The translations under genes and the position numbers were made by a program. This document shows positions 35,956 through 46,309 of a stretch of DNA of 64,000 bases, one piece after another. This DNA is from Yponomeuta sedellus (taxonomy: Eukaryota > Arthropoda > Insecta > Lepidoptera > Yponomeutidae), in assembly GCA_934045075.1 (NCBI GenBank), contig OW203725.1, positions 22,017,714-22,081,713 on the forward strand. Direction: 5' to 3'. The notes beneath the pieces were generated by a model. That model saw only the letters and a list, made by a program, of their open reading frames with translations. It was not told where the DNA came from and searched no databases. Numbering within the stretch: the first letter of the stretch is position 1; each line of letters begins with the position of its first letter.

Positions 35956-36182
35956 CCTAATTAATAACACATATTATTGGATGGTACCTAACCGGGTAAT
36001 ATTACCAGTGCGAATCAGAGCGACACCTGGCCCTACAGTCTAATACTTACATAGTTTATCAATAGAATGATATAAACACAGCAGTGGTTGTTATTTGCCT
36101 CAATTTGCTAGTCTACAAAGCAATGGAAGTGCAATGTCATTCCAGGAGTATAACCGGCGCAAGTTTAATAACCATCTCTCAC

Positions 36183-36330
36183 GAACACCTTATTGTACAT
36201 TAAAATGGAAATGACACAGATATTTCTTAACCTAAGAGTACAGAGTACAGACGGCGGCCTTATCACTACAAGTGATCTCTTCCAGACAACCTTTGGATGG
36301 ACTGGACGAATATTGGAGAAGGAAGTAGAT
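36183..36330 (-). repeat. Family J non-LTR 3' end
   Basis: CTTAACCTAAGAGTACAG, GACGGCGGCCTTATCACTAC and CAGACAACCTTTGGATGGAC, reading toward the 5' side on the minus strand. Confidence 0.55.
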
Positions 36331-36482
36331 GTACACATATACAAGATTATTACAAAAGTTCTAATGAATACATGCCTAAACAACAGTGCACATATAGTTA
36401 TCGACAAATCAATATCGACAAATCAATATCGTCAAATAATTTAAATAAATACACATAATAAAAAATATATATTATAAAAATA

Positions 36483-36735
36483 CTGTTTGACTGACTGTTG
36501 TACAGAATCACAGACCACAGGGCAAGGACTGTTGTATAGAATCACAGACCACAGGGTACGGTCTTTCTGAATAGCCCACGGCTTAGACCCGAAGACATAG
36601 TACAGTCGACAGTGCATAAATCTACTCGGCCGCACTGTTTTCAGTTACGTTATGGGTCTATGACTCTAAACAACAGTCCTTGCCCGATGGTCTGTGGCTC
36701 TATAAAACAGTCCTTGCCCCGTGATATGACCCTAT
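36483..36735. repeat. Inverted and tandem repeat of a 38-42 bp unit
   Basis: Two direct units containing ACTGTTGTA.AGAATCACAG at about 36493 and 36529 are mirrored by two inverted units (CAGTCCTTGCCCGATGGTCT, CAGTCCTTGCCCCGTG) at about 36675-36725. The whole could fold into a branched hairpin. Unknown class. Confidence 0.6.
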
Positions 36736-37249
36736 ACAACGAGTTGCATTGTTTCCACCTTCTCGCCCCATGTGCTGTCTGTGTGGCCCACGCCTAACAG
36801 TGGGTGTTCGTATATTTACATGAGAACCCCATTAGTCGGGAATATATACAAATAGGGAGCGCAAAGGGTTTAGACGTTAATACCCCTTTTAACACGTCCT
36901 CAGTCCTTAGTTTTGGACGATGAATTTGAGGGATAAATTGCTAATTACACCATTAACATTGAGCACCGTTTGTTACAAACCGTAGTTCAGAATTTATCAA
37001 TTAATACTAAATGAACACGCCTTATGAAATGCGGAAATCGATTCTATGGTTGACGGACTAAAGCACGAAATCCTATATGTAATTTTTTGAGGCAGTTGAG
37101 ACAGCCGCAAGCTACATTTTTAAAATTTTTTTGTTAGATTAACAGGGACCTGTCATGAAACATTCAATTGAACTAACATGTTTTCCGACTGCGGCAGATT
37201 TAAAAAGGAGAGTAATATGCTAATAAGCTCGTATGTATGTACTCTTCAT

Positions 37250-37691
37250 AAGGCTGGGCGCATGCTGAGACGCAGGCGACGCAGAACAGCGCAGCGCAGT
37301 TCAGTACAGGGCAGGGCAGTTAAGGCAGACATAGGCCCACACCGCATGCTGCGACGCATCTATTCGCTCATTCCTTGGCAATTCTCAACCATAATATCTC
37401 TTTCAATGTCGTTTTGAATAGTCTGGATGATTTGTATCACAGCGAACTAATTCAATTAAATGTTCTGTCATTGCAACAAAATTGTTACTAAACACGCCTC
37501 GACGTGCACGCGTCGCGCAGAAATCTGTGCCGGCACTAGAACGAGACACAGAGCAGGACAGACACTGTCATGTCTGCCTCTCACGTGCCTGCGCCGCAGC
37601 GTAGCTCAATGACGTTTCATGCAAAATCTGCGCTGCACTGCGCTGCGCTGTGCTGCTCGCCTGCGTCTCAGCATGCGCCCCGCCCAGCCTT
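37250..37691. mobile_element. GC-rich foldback/TIR element, 442 bp
   Basis: AAGGCTGGGC at 37250-37259 pairs with GCCCAGCCTT at 37682-37691, and CATGCTGAGACGCAGGCG pairs with CGCCTGCGTCTCAGCATG. Inverted repeats of about 55 bp include GCGCAGCGCAG on both sides. It is far richer in CpG than its surroundings. No target duplication or transposase is seen; superfamily unknown. Confidence 0.65.
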
Positions 37692-37781
37692 GCTCTTTAA
37701 CCAATCTACAGATTTTGACAAATACAATCTCTATCGATTCGTGGTGCTTGCGCGATTGTGTAACATATTATAAATCATACA

Positions 37782-37872
37782 ATTTTTATTTTTAATGTAC
37801 TAACCCGTGCTAAGGACAATTTAAAAAAACCTATTTAGAGGCTAAAAGTTCCACCCATGCCGGGACTCGAAC
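37782..37872 (-). repeat. Family F fragment with tail
   Basis: Tail ATGTACTAACCCGTGCTAAG, then ACCTATTTAGAGGC and ATGCCGGGACTCGAACC; the tRNA module is cut after the B box. Confidence 0.6.
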
Positions 37873-38214
37873 CAAGAATTTCACTTAGTAAATACTCAAG
37901 TAACGTTCTGTCACGCTCTTTTCTGGGAAATTCGAAGAGACAGCGCCACAGTTAACTATTTGCTTAGCGAAATTCTCAGTTCAGAAATTGGCCCTAAAAA
38001 GCCTTGGGTTGCTCTCATTGTGTTCTTAATTTTATTCCGGAATCTTTTACTTAAATTTTTGGCGCAAGAGTCCGACTGGTTTTGCTCTTATTCGAAAAGC
38101 TCCATCTTGGTCACTAGACACGGAGCTCCTGTCGTTGTCGTGTGTGCCAGGCTAGGGCTGCAATAATAAATCTCGATAAAAAATCTAAGTATAGTGTTTC
38201 TTCATGATTCGCGA

Positions 38215-38310
38215 TGCTCATCATCATCGTCATCGTCAGGCTAAACTAGTCCACTGCTGGGCGTAGCCCTCCCCTTATGAGCGCCATAGCGCCCTGTCTT
38301 CATCAGCCGG
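38215..38310 (-). repeat. Family M fragment
   Basis: CATCATCATCGTCATCGTC tail (minus-strand trinucleotides) then CAGGCTAAACTAGTCCACTG and TAGCCCTCCCCTTATGAGCG. Confidence 0.6.
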
Positions 38311-38454
38311 CCTTTCCACTCACATTCGCAAAATATATTTGTTTCGTCAATCTTTCTTCCGTAATCTGCTTCAAATGTCTAAACCAACGCACCATTGCTT
38401 TCTTAATTTTAGTCACTACATCCTATATTAACGAATATCGTATAAATTGACATA

Positions 38455-38552
38455 CAATGAAATGAAATGGAATGGAAGGGAACGGAACGGAACGGAATGG
38501 AACGGAACGGAACGGAACGGAACGGAACGGAATGGAATGGAATGAATTGAAA
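38455..38552. repeat. (GGAAC/GGAAT)n pentanucleotide satellite
   Basis: About 18 units of GGAAC or GGAAT, with GGAAC homogenised in the centre and GGAAT at the edges. Confidence 0.9.
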
Positions 38553-38989
38553 AGGTTTTATTCAAAGTAGCGCAGAAACAGCGGCTTAATGAAAGTTTAC
38601 ACACAGTCTACCCCCACACAGCACAGTATTTGAAAAAATAAAGACTAACCACAATAGGAAACCTAGCAGACAAATTACCGTGGAAAACTATTTCCTACAT
38701 TTACGAGTAAGGTGTCTCTCTTGAAAGGAGGAAAATAATTCTGCGCCAAGTTTTCAAAAGCGTACTTAGGATATTATTTCCCTTCACACCCTTTTTAATG
38801 AATGATACTTTTAGCGTGTTGATAATCGGCTTAAAACGTTTTGCAGCGCTGGCCGCTATAAAACTCCGAGATGAATTTAATACGATATTACTGGTAAAGT
38901 TGGTACCACCAATTTATGTCCAATTAAATTAGTAATTACTAATTTTTAAAATTTATTGTTAAAAAAATCCAGGCTTCTCAAAAAGAGCT

Positions 38990-39105
38990 ATATTTAATTT
39001 CGAATGCTGTATACATTCCATTGGGTGCACAGCATACTTGTTATGTTAAACTTTTAATTTCGTAAGTGTAGCCTTGCCTATGTATCTAAATAAATTAAAT
39101 TAAAT
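38990..39105 (+). repeat. Family L non-LTR 3' end
   Basis: TATACATTCCATTGGGTGCA, CATACTTGTTATGTTAAAC and CTTGCCTATGTATCTAAATA. Confidence 0.5.
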
Positions 39106-39154
39106 AGAAAAGAAAAAGTATCGAGTATCGGCTTAATTACAACGAGTGCCCGCC

Positions 39155-39300
39155 ACGGATCGGCAATTTCAAGCGCGTTTTTGAACTCCTCAGTCTCTCA
39201 GGTTTCCTCACGATGCTTTCCTTCACACTTAGCGAGTGGTATTGCCACTACGAATTAACAAATGTACTTAACTTAGAAAACAAAGTCATTGGTGAGTCAT
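39155..39300 (-). repeat. Family E SINE fragment
   Basis: TTTCCTCACGATGCTTTCCT, GCGAGTGGTATTGCCACTAC and GAAAACAAAGTCATTGGT match the body of the SINE at 24541-24813; the tRNA head is lost. Confidence 0.55.
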
Positions 39301-39309
39301 GCAATGTCT

Positions 39310-40600
39310 GGATTTAAAGCCAGTATAAGGCATGAGTTCTATTTTTTATAATAATTATTTAAACTCTGGTACTTAAGTAATTAAAAACGTTGAAAAGATG
39401 TTTAGAGTTTTATTGTAAAGTAAAGATTTATTCAATTACCAATACAAGGATACGTTTTTGAAGTGACTTAACATCATAAAGATGCCCACTTTTTCTCCAA
39501 AATGATCTGCATTTTGAAATAGACACCTTTGTTACTTTGTAACGTTCAATAAGTCACAGTTTCTATGCAATTTTGAATAAAACACTTTGTTTATACGTAG
39601 ACACTCAATATGCGTCAACAACACTCAGTCACAACAATGCAGTTAGCAGCCAGTACTAACAATACGTGGGCTCACTGCATTCAATCCAGTAATCCTGCAC
39701 CCCGTATGCAGTACGCTACAATTCTAGGTCCAAACGTCTAAATCCAGGATAAGGTAGCTGTTAATAACCGTGGCACAGTGAAATGTGGCTTTTTCCTTTG
39801 AAATGGTGAACTGATTTCAGCAATACAGGGCTTTCTCAAAAATGTCCAATTTCTGAAACAGGTCAATTTAATTTTTCATCAAATTTATATGAAATTTTAA
39901 AAGTTGAAAAGATAGCATCATAATCCGTTCCTAATAAGGCCGAGGTTATAATGTCTTACACCTATGCACATTAAGAATCAAGCTTTCCTTAATTTAGATA
40001 AAGAAACAAAAATCATGTTTTTTGACACAATAACATTTTGCAATGCTAACGACAATAGTACGAGTATATTTCATTACAAGTGCGGAAAGGCTGTCATTGC
40101 AAAGAGTTCCGACAAATGTCTACCCGAGCCGAGGAGCAGCCCAAGGCGAGGGTTGACAGTCGGAACAAGTTGCAACGACGGTTCCGCACGTGTACTGAAC
40201 AACTATTTTTAATACAGTTGCGAAAAAATAAGCAATTTAATAGAGAAAAATTATTTGGAAAATGGCGCCCACCGTAAAAAAATATAAGCAGAGATTTTTT
40301 TTCTTCACCCATTCTAGTAGGCAAAGGTAACTATGCCCATACAGCCAAGTCTTCAGTAGAATGTGAAATGTATAAAGGCTACATAAAAAAAAAATAAGGG
40401 CCAACCCTTATTGTTCGCAAAAGAACCTTAACACGTTTTGGCTATGATCAATAGAAAGATTAATCGGTCATACAATTTCCAATTTCATATTTCAAACAAA
40501 AGCGAATCCACGTACAAATAGTTACGTAGGACTGCGGGCAGTCAGTACTAGTATCGTGATTTTTACAAAAGACGGCCCTGGCCCACATATAACCTTTATC
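39310..40600. other. Unannotated stretch
   Basis: No gene or repeat family seen. Open frames at 39964-40324 overlap each other on both strands and show no family motif. Confidence 0.35.
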
Positions 40601-40675
40601 TCACTTTTTTATGTAGCCTATAAATATGCCACTACACGTGACTTCACAGTGCACAGGCCTTCCCTCAGAGAGAGA

Positions 40676-40780
40676 TCGATATCAACCCTTGTATGTCCCC
40701 ACTGCTGAGGCGCGGGTCTCTTCCTGTATCGCAGGAAGGTTAGGCCACACTCCACCGCGTGGGCCAAGTCCGGGTTGGTG
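40676..40780 (+). repeat. Family R 5' fragment
   Basis: ATCGATATCAACCCTTGTAT to CAAGTCCGGGTTGGTG, preceded by a family E piece (ACTTCACAGTGCACAGGCC). Confidence 0.6.
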
Positions 40781-40908
40781 TTTTTTTATGTTTTCTTTTT
40801 AATCCTTAGACTCAACTCCAAATTCGTCGCACCACGTTGGGCTCCATTGAAAGGGTTCTTGCGAAATGTAATAAAAATGTATATAAATTCAAAACACCAT
40901 GGGGAACT

Positions 40909-41157
40909 CGGCGGCGTCAGGCTATACCAGTCCACTGCTGGACACAGCCCTCCCCCAAAGAGCGCCACGTTGCGCTATCACAGGGGGTGCCCATAATCCC
41001 CACGCTGAGCATGCGAGTTGGGGATCGCAGTTCGGTGGAGTAGTACTGCAGGGGGCGCTGCTGCCCACCCCCCGGTTTGTGTGCCTTTGTCGCCTTTTAC
41101 GACACCCGCGGGAAGAATTGGGTTGGTGCTATTCTCTAGGCCGACACCACACAGTAC
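40909..41157 (-). repeat. Family M, full-length reverse copy
   Basis: GGGGAACT flanks it at 40901-40908 and 41158-41165. The 5' end at the right reads GTGTGGTGTCGGCCTAGAGA on the minus strand; the 3' end at the left is TATAGCCTGACGCCGCCG, a degenerate trinucleotide tail. Confidence 0.75.
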
Positions 41158-41514
41158 GGGGAACTACACATAATAAATAGGGAAAAGGAGATAATTTGCT
41201 TGTAGGTAAAATTATGCCAGCGGCACTGTTTCGTCAAATGGAGGGGTATCTAGTGAAGATCCTAAAGAAGTCTAGAATTGATAACGTAAATATTCGGTTG
41301 CCTCGAGCTCTGACTGAAAATCAGCACTGAGGGCTCACTCCCTCAGCACAACGCCGAGTCAGCTGCATTTTGTGGCAATTTTTATACACCACAGGTTAGC
41401 CCGTGGTTAAATTGATTAATTTTAAATTCATAAATGTCTTTCTTTCTTTTACTTTAAATTTAAATGTCGATTTAAATTTTATAGGACATAATCCGCGCTA
41501 TGCACGCCGCACGC

Positions 41515-41672
41515 AGGCGGCTTAATAACTTCTGACCGTAAGGCCCGCCACTGTCTTACAACCCTCCACCATCCCGGACTTGGCCCCCGTGCTGGAGTAT
41601 GGCCTAAAAACCACCTAGGAAGAGACCCCTGCCTCAGCAGTGGGGACATACAAGGGTCGATAACAAAGTAAA
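41515..41672 (-). repeat. Family R fragment
   Basis: GGCTTAATAACTTCTGACCG, TCCCGGACTTGGCCCCCGTG and GGGGACATACAAGGGTCGAT. Confidence 0.55.
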
Positions 41673-41824
41673 ACATGTTTCAGCGTTTAAACAGCTGATA
41701 TCTGTATAAATATAAAAAAGACAAAGCAGTACTCCACTGTGATTCTAATGGCATACAATCTAGTTGCAATGGATCACCTCACAAAATGCTGAAAATACTG
41801 TAAACACGAAGACATTCTTCGTGT

Positions 41825-42190
41825 TTACACTATTTTTATTTTTAATGCACTAACCCGTGCTAAGGAACAAATTTAAAAACCTATTTAGAGGCTAAAAATT
41901 TTTTCACCCATGCCGGGATTCGAACCCGCAACCTCTGGCTATCCGTACCAGCGCTCTACCAATTGAGCCAATGGGCGACTCACGGCATCAGTGAAATTTC
42001 GAACCTCTTTACAATATTTTCTTCAATATTCTGTACGTAATACAGAGAATACTGTAAAGAGGTTCGAAATTTCACTGATGCCGTGAGTCGCCCATTGGCT
42101 CAATTGGTAGAGCGCTGGTACGGATAGCCAGAGGTTGCGGGTTCGAATCCCGGCATGGGTGAAATTTTTAGCCTTTAAATAGGTTTTTAA
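41825..42190. repeat. Family F head-to-head dimer: 366-bp near-perfect palindrome
   Basis: ACATTCTTCGTGT flanks the whole unit at 41812-41824 and 42191-42203. Two complete tRNA modules face each other, each with A box (TGGCTCAATTGG) and B box (GGTTCGAATCC). Arms of about 150 nt match almost perfectly, meeting near 42022-42045 in the 5' extension. A single tail (AATGCACTAACCCGTGC) is at the left. Confidence 0.85.
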
Positions 42191-42234
42191 ACATTCTTCG
42201 TGTGTTCGTGTTTATAGTATTTTATATTATATGA

Positions 42235-42476
42235 GGGCCTCGGTGGCGCAGCGGTTTGGCACGCTGACTGTAAAACCGAAGGTCTCGGGTCCGATTCCCG
42301 GCCGGGTCAAACTAGGAAACGAACTTTTCTAGTTTGTCTCGGGTCTTGGGTGTTATCTATGTATTTATTGTATTAAATCTATCGTCGACTTAGCACCTAT
42401 AACACAACTCATTTAGTTGTACTTAGTATAGGGTTCACGAGATCTGTCTAATATGTCCATGAATATTTATTATTAT
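42235..42476 (+). repeat. Family B tRNA-derived SINE
   Basis: Head with TGGCGCAGCGG and GGTCCGATTCC, body with GAACTTTTCTAGTTTGTC, end ATGTCCATGAATATTTATT. It begins about 45 bp after the family F palindrome. Confidence 0.7.
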
Positions 42477-42490
42477 TTATATATTATTCG

Positions 42491-42690
42491 CTAGCTGTGC
42501 CCCGCGGTGTTACTCGCGGTTTACCGATTTTCCCATGGTATTGAGATATTTTCCTGTAGAAAAACGTAGTTAATCCAGGGTCTCAGTTAACTCCATACCA
42601 AATTTTATTAAAGTGGCTCCAGCCGTTCAGACGTGAAGAAGTTACAAACATACACACTCACAAACTTTTGCCTTTATAATATTAGTGTGA
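42491..42690 (-). mobile_element. LEP1-like non-autonomous Helitron
   Basis: On the minus strand it starts near CACTAATATTATAAAGGC and ends CCGCGGGGCACAGCTAG, with a CTAG terminus and GC-rich hairpin before it; TTCACGTCTGAACGG and TTTGGTATGGAG lie inside. These are hallmarks of short Helitrons very common in Lepidoptera (family knowledge). Confidence 0.55.
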
Positions 42691-42730
42691 GTGTGATGAT
42701 GATGTTATGTAACATGGGCTCGCTATATAG

Positions 42731-42850
42731 ACTGCCGGCAGATGCTGGATGCGGCAAGCTGAAGACGGGGCGCTATGGCGTTCATTAGTGAAGGGCTATG
42801 TCCAGCAGTGGACTACATAATATAGCCTGAAGAAGAAGAAGAAGATAGAA
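42731..42850 (+). repeat. Family M, short subfamily
   Basis: CTGCCGGCAGATGCTGGATG to TATAGCCTGAAGAAGAAGAA; tail of five GAA units. Confidence 0.7.
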
Positions 42851-43008
42851 CCGTGCCGGACGGTTGTTCGGTCTGCTCATTTTAGTGCTCCATATATTGA
42901 TTTTGAATTGAGGTGTCCTCACACGCACCCATACATATTTGTTAGCCAGTTCCTGGTCTCCACTCTAAAATCTTTTTTAAAGTGAATAAAAATTCTGGGT
43001 GCTTAGAT

Positions 43009-43183
43009 CGTCGTCGTCGGCAGGCTATACTAGTCCACTGCGGAACATAGCCCTCCCCTAAAGAGCGCCACAACCGGGGGTGGGCACCAGCGCCCCCTGC
43101 AGTACAATTCCACCAAACTGCGATCCCCAACCCGCATGCCCAGCGTTGGGATTATGGGCACTACCCCCTATGATAGCGCAACG
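43009..43183 (-). repeat. Family M with 13-bp target duplication
   Basis: TGGGTGCTTAGAT occurs at 42996-43008 and 43184-43196. On the minus strand the element is 5'-truncated at CGTTGCGCTATC and ends in CTGCCGACGACGACG. Confidence 0.85.
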
Positions 43184-43498
43184 TGGGTGCTTAGATGCCG
43201 AGACGGAACTCTGTACGTATCAACTCAACTAGCCAATAAGAATAGAAATCTTCGCATTCACCATGGCGTCACGTCTCATTTCGAAGATAGCTTCGGGGTC
43301 GTGTCTATGGGAATTAATCCCTAAAGCAAAGAAGATAATAACCACATTACGGAGAATGGGATAAAGAAGAGGAAAATGTATTGGTATACAAACACGGTGA
43401 AGATGTGAATCGAAACTGGATTCTGGCGGTTTATTTTCTGCTTGGTCATGGTCGAATATGAAGTGTCTCAGTGATAATGTCGCAGGCATTTTGTCAAA

Positions 43499-44249
43499 TC
43501 CGCCCGTTTACAAAGGGTTCGTCAGATTTTAAACGCTCGCTCGTTTACAAAATGCCGAAGGCAGTTTGTGAGTTTGATCGATTTCGTAAAAATAGTTGAC
43601 GTTCAACATTCAGGGTGACCATGGTTTGATGATTATGAAAAAAAAGCGTTTCATGTTCAGTCTTTTATTTATTTTTAAGTCTTGAAAAAATGTTTCATGT
43701 TCAGTCATTATGTATTTCAAGCTAATCTCGATTTAAGTAGAGTCTGCAAGTGGTAAGTATTCTCTTAGAGATAGTAATTTTTTTGGTATGTGCTCTACAT
43801 ATTCATTTGATGATAACTGCTACTCTTGTCGATCAAACCAGTTTTTAATAACCCCAAACTTAGTACCTATTCACGCCGTGTCTGATATCAGTTATTCTTC
43901 TCATTATATTTCTTACATCCACCGGTCCTTTGTCCGATTTTGGAACATTTACAAAAATACTGTCACCTATTTCTAATAATTTCTTTATTTTCTTCGTGAA
44001 AGAAAGCACTTGCGGAAGCCATTGTTGTTGTTTTGACGTACAGCGCTCGTCGCGGCTAGATTTCGTATTAACTTCGACAAATTGTCGCGGCATTTTACAA
44101 ACGGCGATGGAATGATTATGACATTTTACAAACTGCGATTGTACGATCATGGCATTTCACAAACTGACAAGGCCGTTCACAATTTGCCTTCGGCATATTG
44201 CAAACGGACACTCGTTTGTAAACAGATGACACCGTTTGTAAACGGCGGA
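43499..44249 (-). mobile_element. TIR element with subterminal repeats and a KRBA2/Ginger-like remnant
   Basis: The outer ends pair imperfectly (CCGCCCGTTTACAAAGGG against CCGTTTGTAAACGGCGG). Copies of a GTTTGTAAAATGCCG-type word cluster near both ends (about 43550, 44095, 44122, 44150, 44192, 44215, 44233). The minus-strand frame from 44069 down to 43860 reads LEIGDSIFVNVPKSDKGPVD then VRNIMRRITDI. A further in-line piece has KLLSLRE. Family knowledge: this GD..V..P..D+G..D.RN..G.. then SLRE layout follows the integrase core in KRBA2/Ginger-like proteins. The integrase itself is missing, so it is a deleted derivative. Confidence 0.5.
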
Positions 44250-44396
44250 GTTACTCAAAGTGACTGCGACAATAATACGGGCTAAACAATGCGGGTGGTC
44301 TGAAAGCCGTTTTTGTGAAATTGGTAATTGAAAATGTCATCTATTTAGATTATTACTTTTAAGTATAGATAGATAAGAAATTCGCTTTGGGACACA

Positions 44397-44420
44397 CACA
44401 CACACACGCACACACACATT
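44397..44420. repeat. (CA)n microsatellite
   Basis: A CACACACACA run interrupted by one CG. Confidence 0.8.
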
Positions 44421-44512
44421 GATCACCACACCAATATAGATTTGGAATATAAAAATAAATCATAACAATTGATGAAAATAAGATTCTCTAAGTATAATTA
44501 AAGGTTGCTTAC

Positions 44513-44514
44513 AC

Positions 44515-44564
<50 letters not shown>

Positions 44565-44650
44565 TAGTGTGAGTGAAGATACCACTGGACGCTGTATAAA
44601 TCATCTCATTAAGTAGATGCAAAAAGGCCAATATTATTATTATTATTACC
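44513..44650 (+). repeat. (TA)n joined to family T 3' end
   Basis: (TA)n at 44513-44563 runs straight into CTAGTGTGAGTGAAGATACC, the 3' part of family T, with a (TTA)n tail. Confidence 0.65.
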
Positions 44651-44831
44651 TATATATGTATTTAATTGGATATTTATTTATTTTTTAGGTGTCTGTGTTT
44701 ATTATTATTTAAATTTATGTACATTATAGTAGGTAATTATAAGTAATTCAATTCTCGCTCTCCCTTGCTGTTATCAATATATTTTCGAATTAATTATTTA
44801 TGTACATGCACCACGTACCGACTATATTCTT

Positions 44832-44980
44832 CATGCAATCCACTCCATCCAAAGGTTGTCTGGAAGAGATCGCTCTTAGCGATAAGACCGCCAATTGTAT
44901 AACATTACTTAGATTTAAGAATCATTGTTGTAATATTTTTCTGGTTGTGCAATAAAGTGTTCTCTATCTATCTATAAAGT
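44832..44980 (+). repeat. Family J non-LTR 3' end
   Basis: CACTCCATCCAAAGGTTGTC, GATAAGACCGCC, CTGGTTGTGCAATAAAGTG and a (ATCT)n end. Confidence 0.6.
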
Positions 44981-45326
44981 GTATATATTACTACTAAGAT
45001 CTTCGTTGTATCAGTAATAAAGTCAAGAATTTGGAAACAGCGAATAAAAGAATAATATACTTAGCTGTTGTTTTCCACTGCATAGAAACCCGTATTTCGG
45101 GATTAAATCTTGCCCGGCCCGAGTAACTCGTCTTCATAATTTTATTTGACTTCCACTGACGTCAGATATTCGTCTAATTTATCCGTTGCCTTATTAAATT
45201 AAATCCTGAGGCGTGTCGTCAAACGGCTTTAGCACCCGCGAGTTGATTAAAAATCTGATACGACTCGCTCAATTTTTGAGTTAAAGCTTTATTAGGTAGT
45301 TGGCAAATACCTTTTTTATTTACTTA

Positions 45327-45532
45327 CTAGCTTTGCCCCGCGGTGTTCCTGCGGTTTACCCATTTTCCCATGGGAACAAGATATTTTCCCGCAGTGAAAT
45401 GTAGCCTAGATGTGTTAATCCAAGATGTTAGCTGTCTCCATACCAAATTTTATTAAAATCGCTCCAACCGTTTTAACGTGAAGAAGTTAACATACACACT
45501 CACAAACTATCGCCTTTATACGATCCTAGTGT
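45327..45532 (-). mobile_element. LEP1-like non-autonomous Helitron
   Basis: Same layout as 42491-42690: CCGCGGGGCAAAGCTAG at the 3' end, CGTTAAAACGG and TTTGGTATGGAGACAG inside, TATAAAGGCGATAGTTTGTG at the 5' end. Confidence 0.55.
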
Positions 45533-45732
45533 GATGTTATGTGATCGGTAGAAAGTATTGCATGAATAAAAAGTAAAAGAATATTATAAATATTGAATAT
45601 CCTCCATTTACGTTTTTATTTTGTATTATTTGTTTTATAGCAGGTCAGCCTTAACATTTTCCTTGCAAAGTCGCCCGTAATGTAACTGAGTAGAGAGTAC
45701 GCGTACAATGGTTGATGTGCTGTCGACTTTAG

Positions 45733-45850
45733 ACAGATAAAGAACACTCTATTGTACTTTATGTACAATGGAAATGACAGATATTTCTTAACCTGCCGGC
45801 CTTATCACTAAAAGAGATATCTTCCAGACAACCTTGGAACCAGGCAACCA
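45733..45850 (-). repeat. Family J non-LTR 3' end
   Basis: CACTCTATTGTACTTTATG, ATATTTCTTAACCTGCCGGC and CCAGACAACCTTGGA. Confidence 0.5.
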
Positions 45851-45880
45851 GACTGTATGGCGTGAGTTTAGGCATATCTT

Positions 45881-45943
45881 TCCTACTAATATTATAAACG
45901 CGAAAGTTTGTAGGTATGGATGGATGGATGGATGTTTTTATAT
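45881..45943 (+). mobile_element. Helitron 5'-end fragment
   Basis: TCCTACTAATATTATAAACG then GCGAAAGTTTGTAGGTATGG and a (GGAT)n run. It abuts the tail of the next family F copy. Confidence 0.5.
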
Positions 45944-46258
45944 TCTTTTTAATGCACTAACCCGTGCTAAGGACAATTTTAAAAACCTATTTAGAGGCTA
46001 AAAAATCAACCCATGCCGGGATTAGAACCCGCGACCTCTGGCTATCCGTGCCAGCGCTCTTTCCAACTGAGCTAATGGGCGACTCACCGGCATCAGTGAA
46101 ATTTCGAACCTCTTTACAACATTCTCTGTATTACGTACAGGCAGCGACATCTGGCTGAAGCAATTTGCATCACTTGCAGCCCCGACCACTTTGAACCCGC
46201 GACCTCTGGCTGCGTGGCTGCAGCAGATGTCGTTGCCTGTACGTAATACAGAGAATAG
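45944..46258 (-). repeat. Family F copy, near full length, sense on minus strand
   Basis: Tail (TTTTTAATGCACTAACCCGT) at the left, then the tRNA module with intact boxes and the 5' extension. The extension is scrambled at 46190-46258: a second antisense bit of the module (GAACCCGCGACCTCTGGCTG) followed by an inverted GTCGTTGCCTGTACGTAATA. Confidence 0.7.
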
Positions 46259-46309
46259 GCCTATACCCAGCAGTGGGCAGCGGTGGGCTGATAGATAGAT
46301 AGATAGTTT

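Noticed and set aside
40837..41180. Open frames of 68-93 aa on the plus strand
   Set aside because: They lie in a family M retroposon with its own target duplication.
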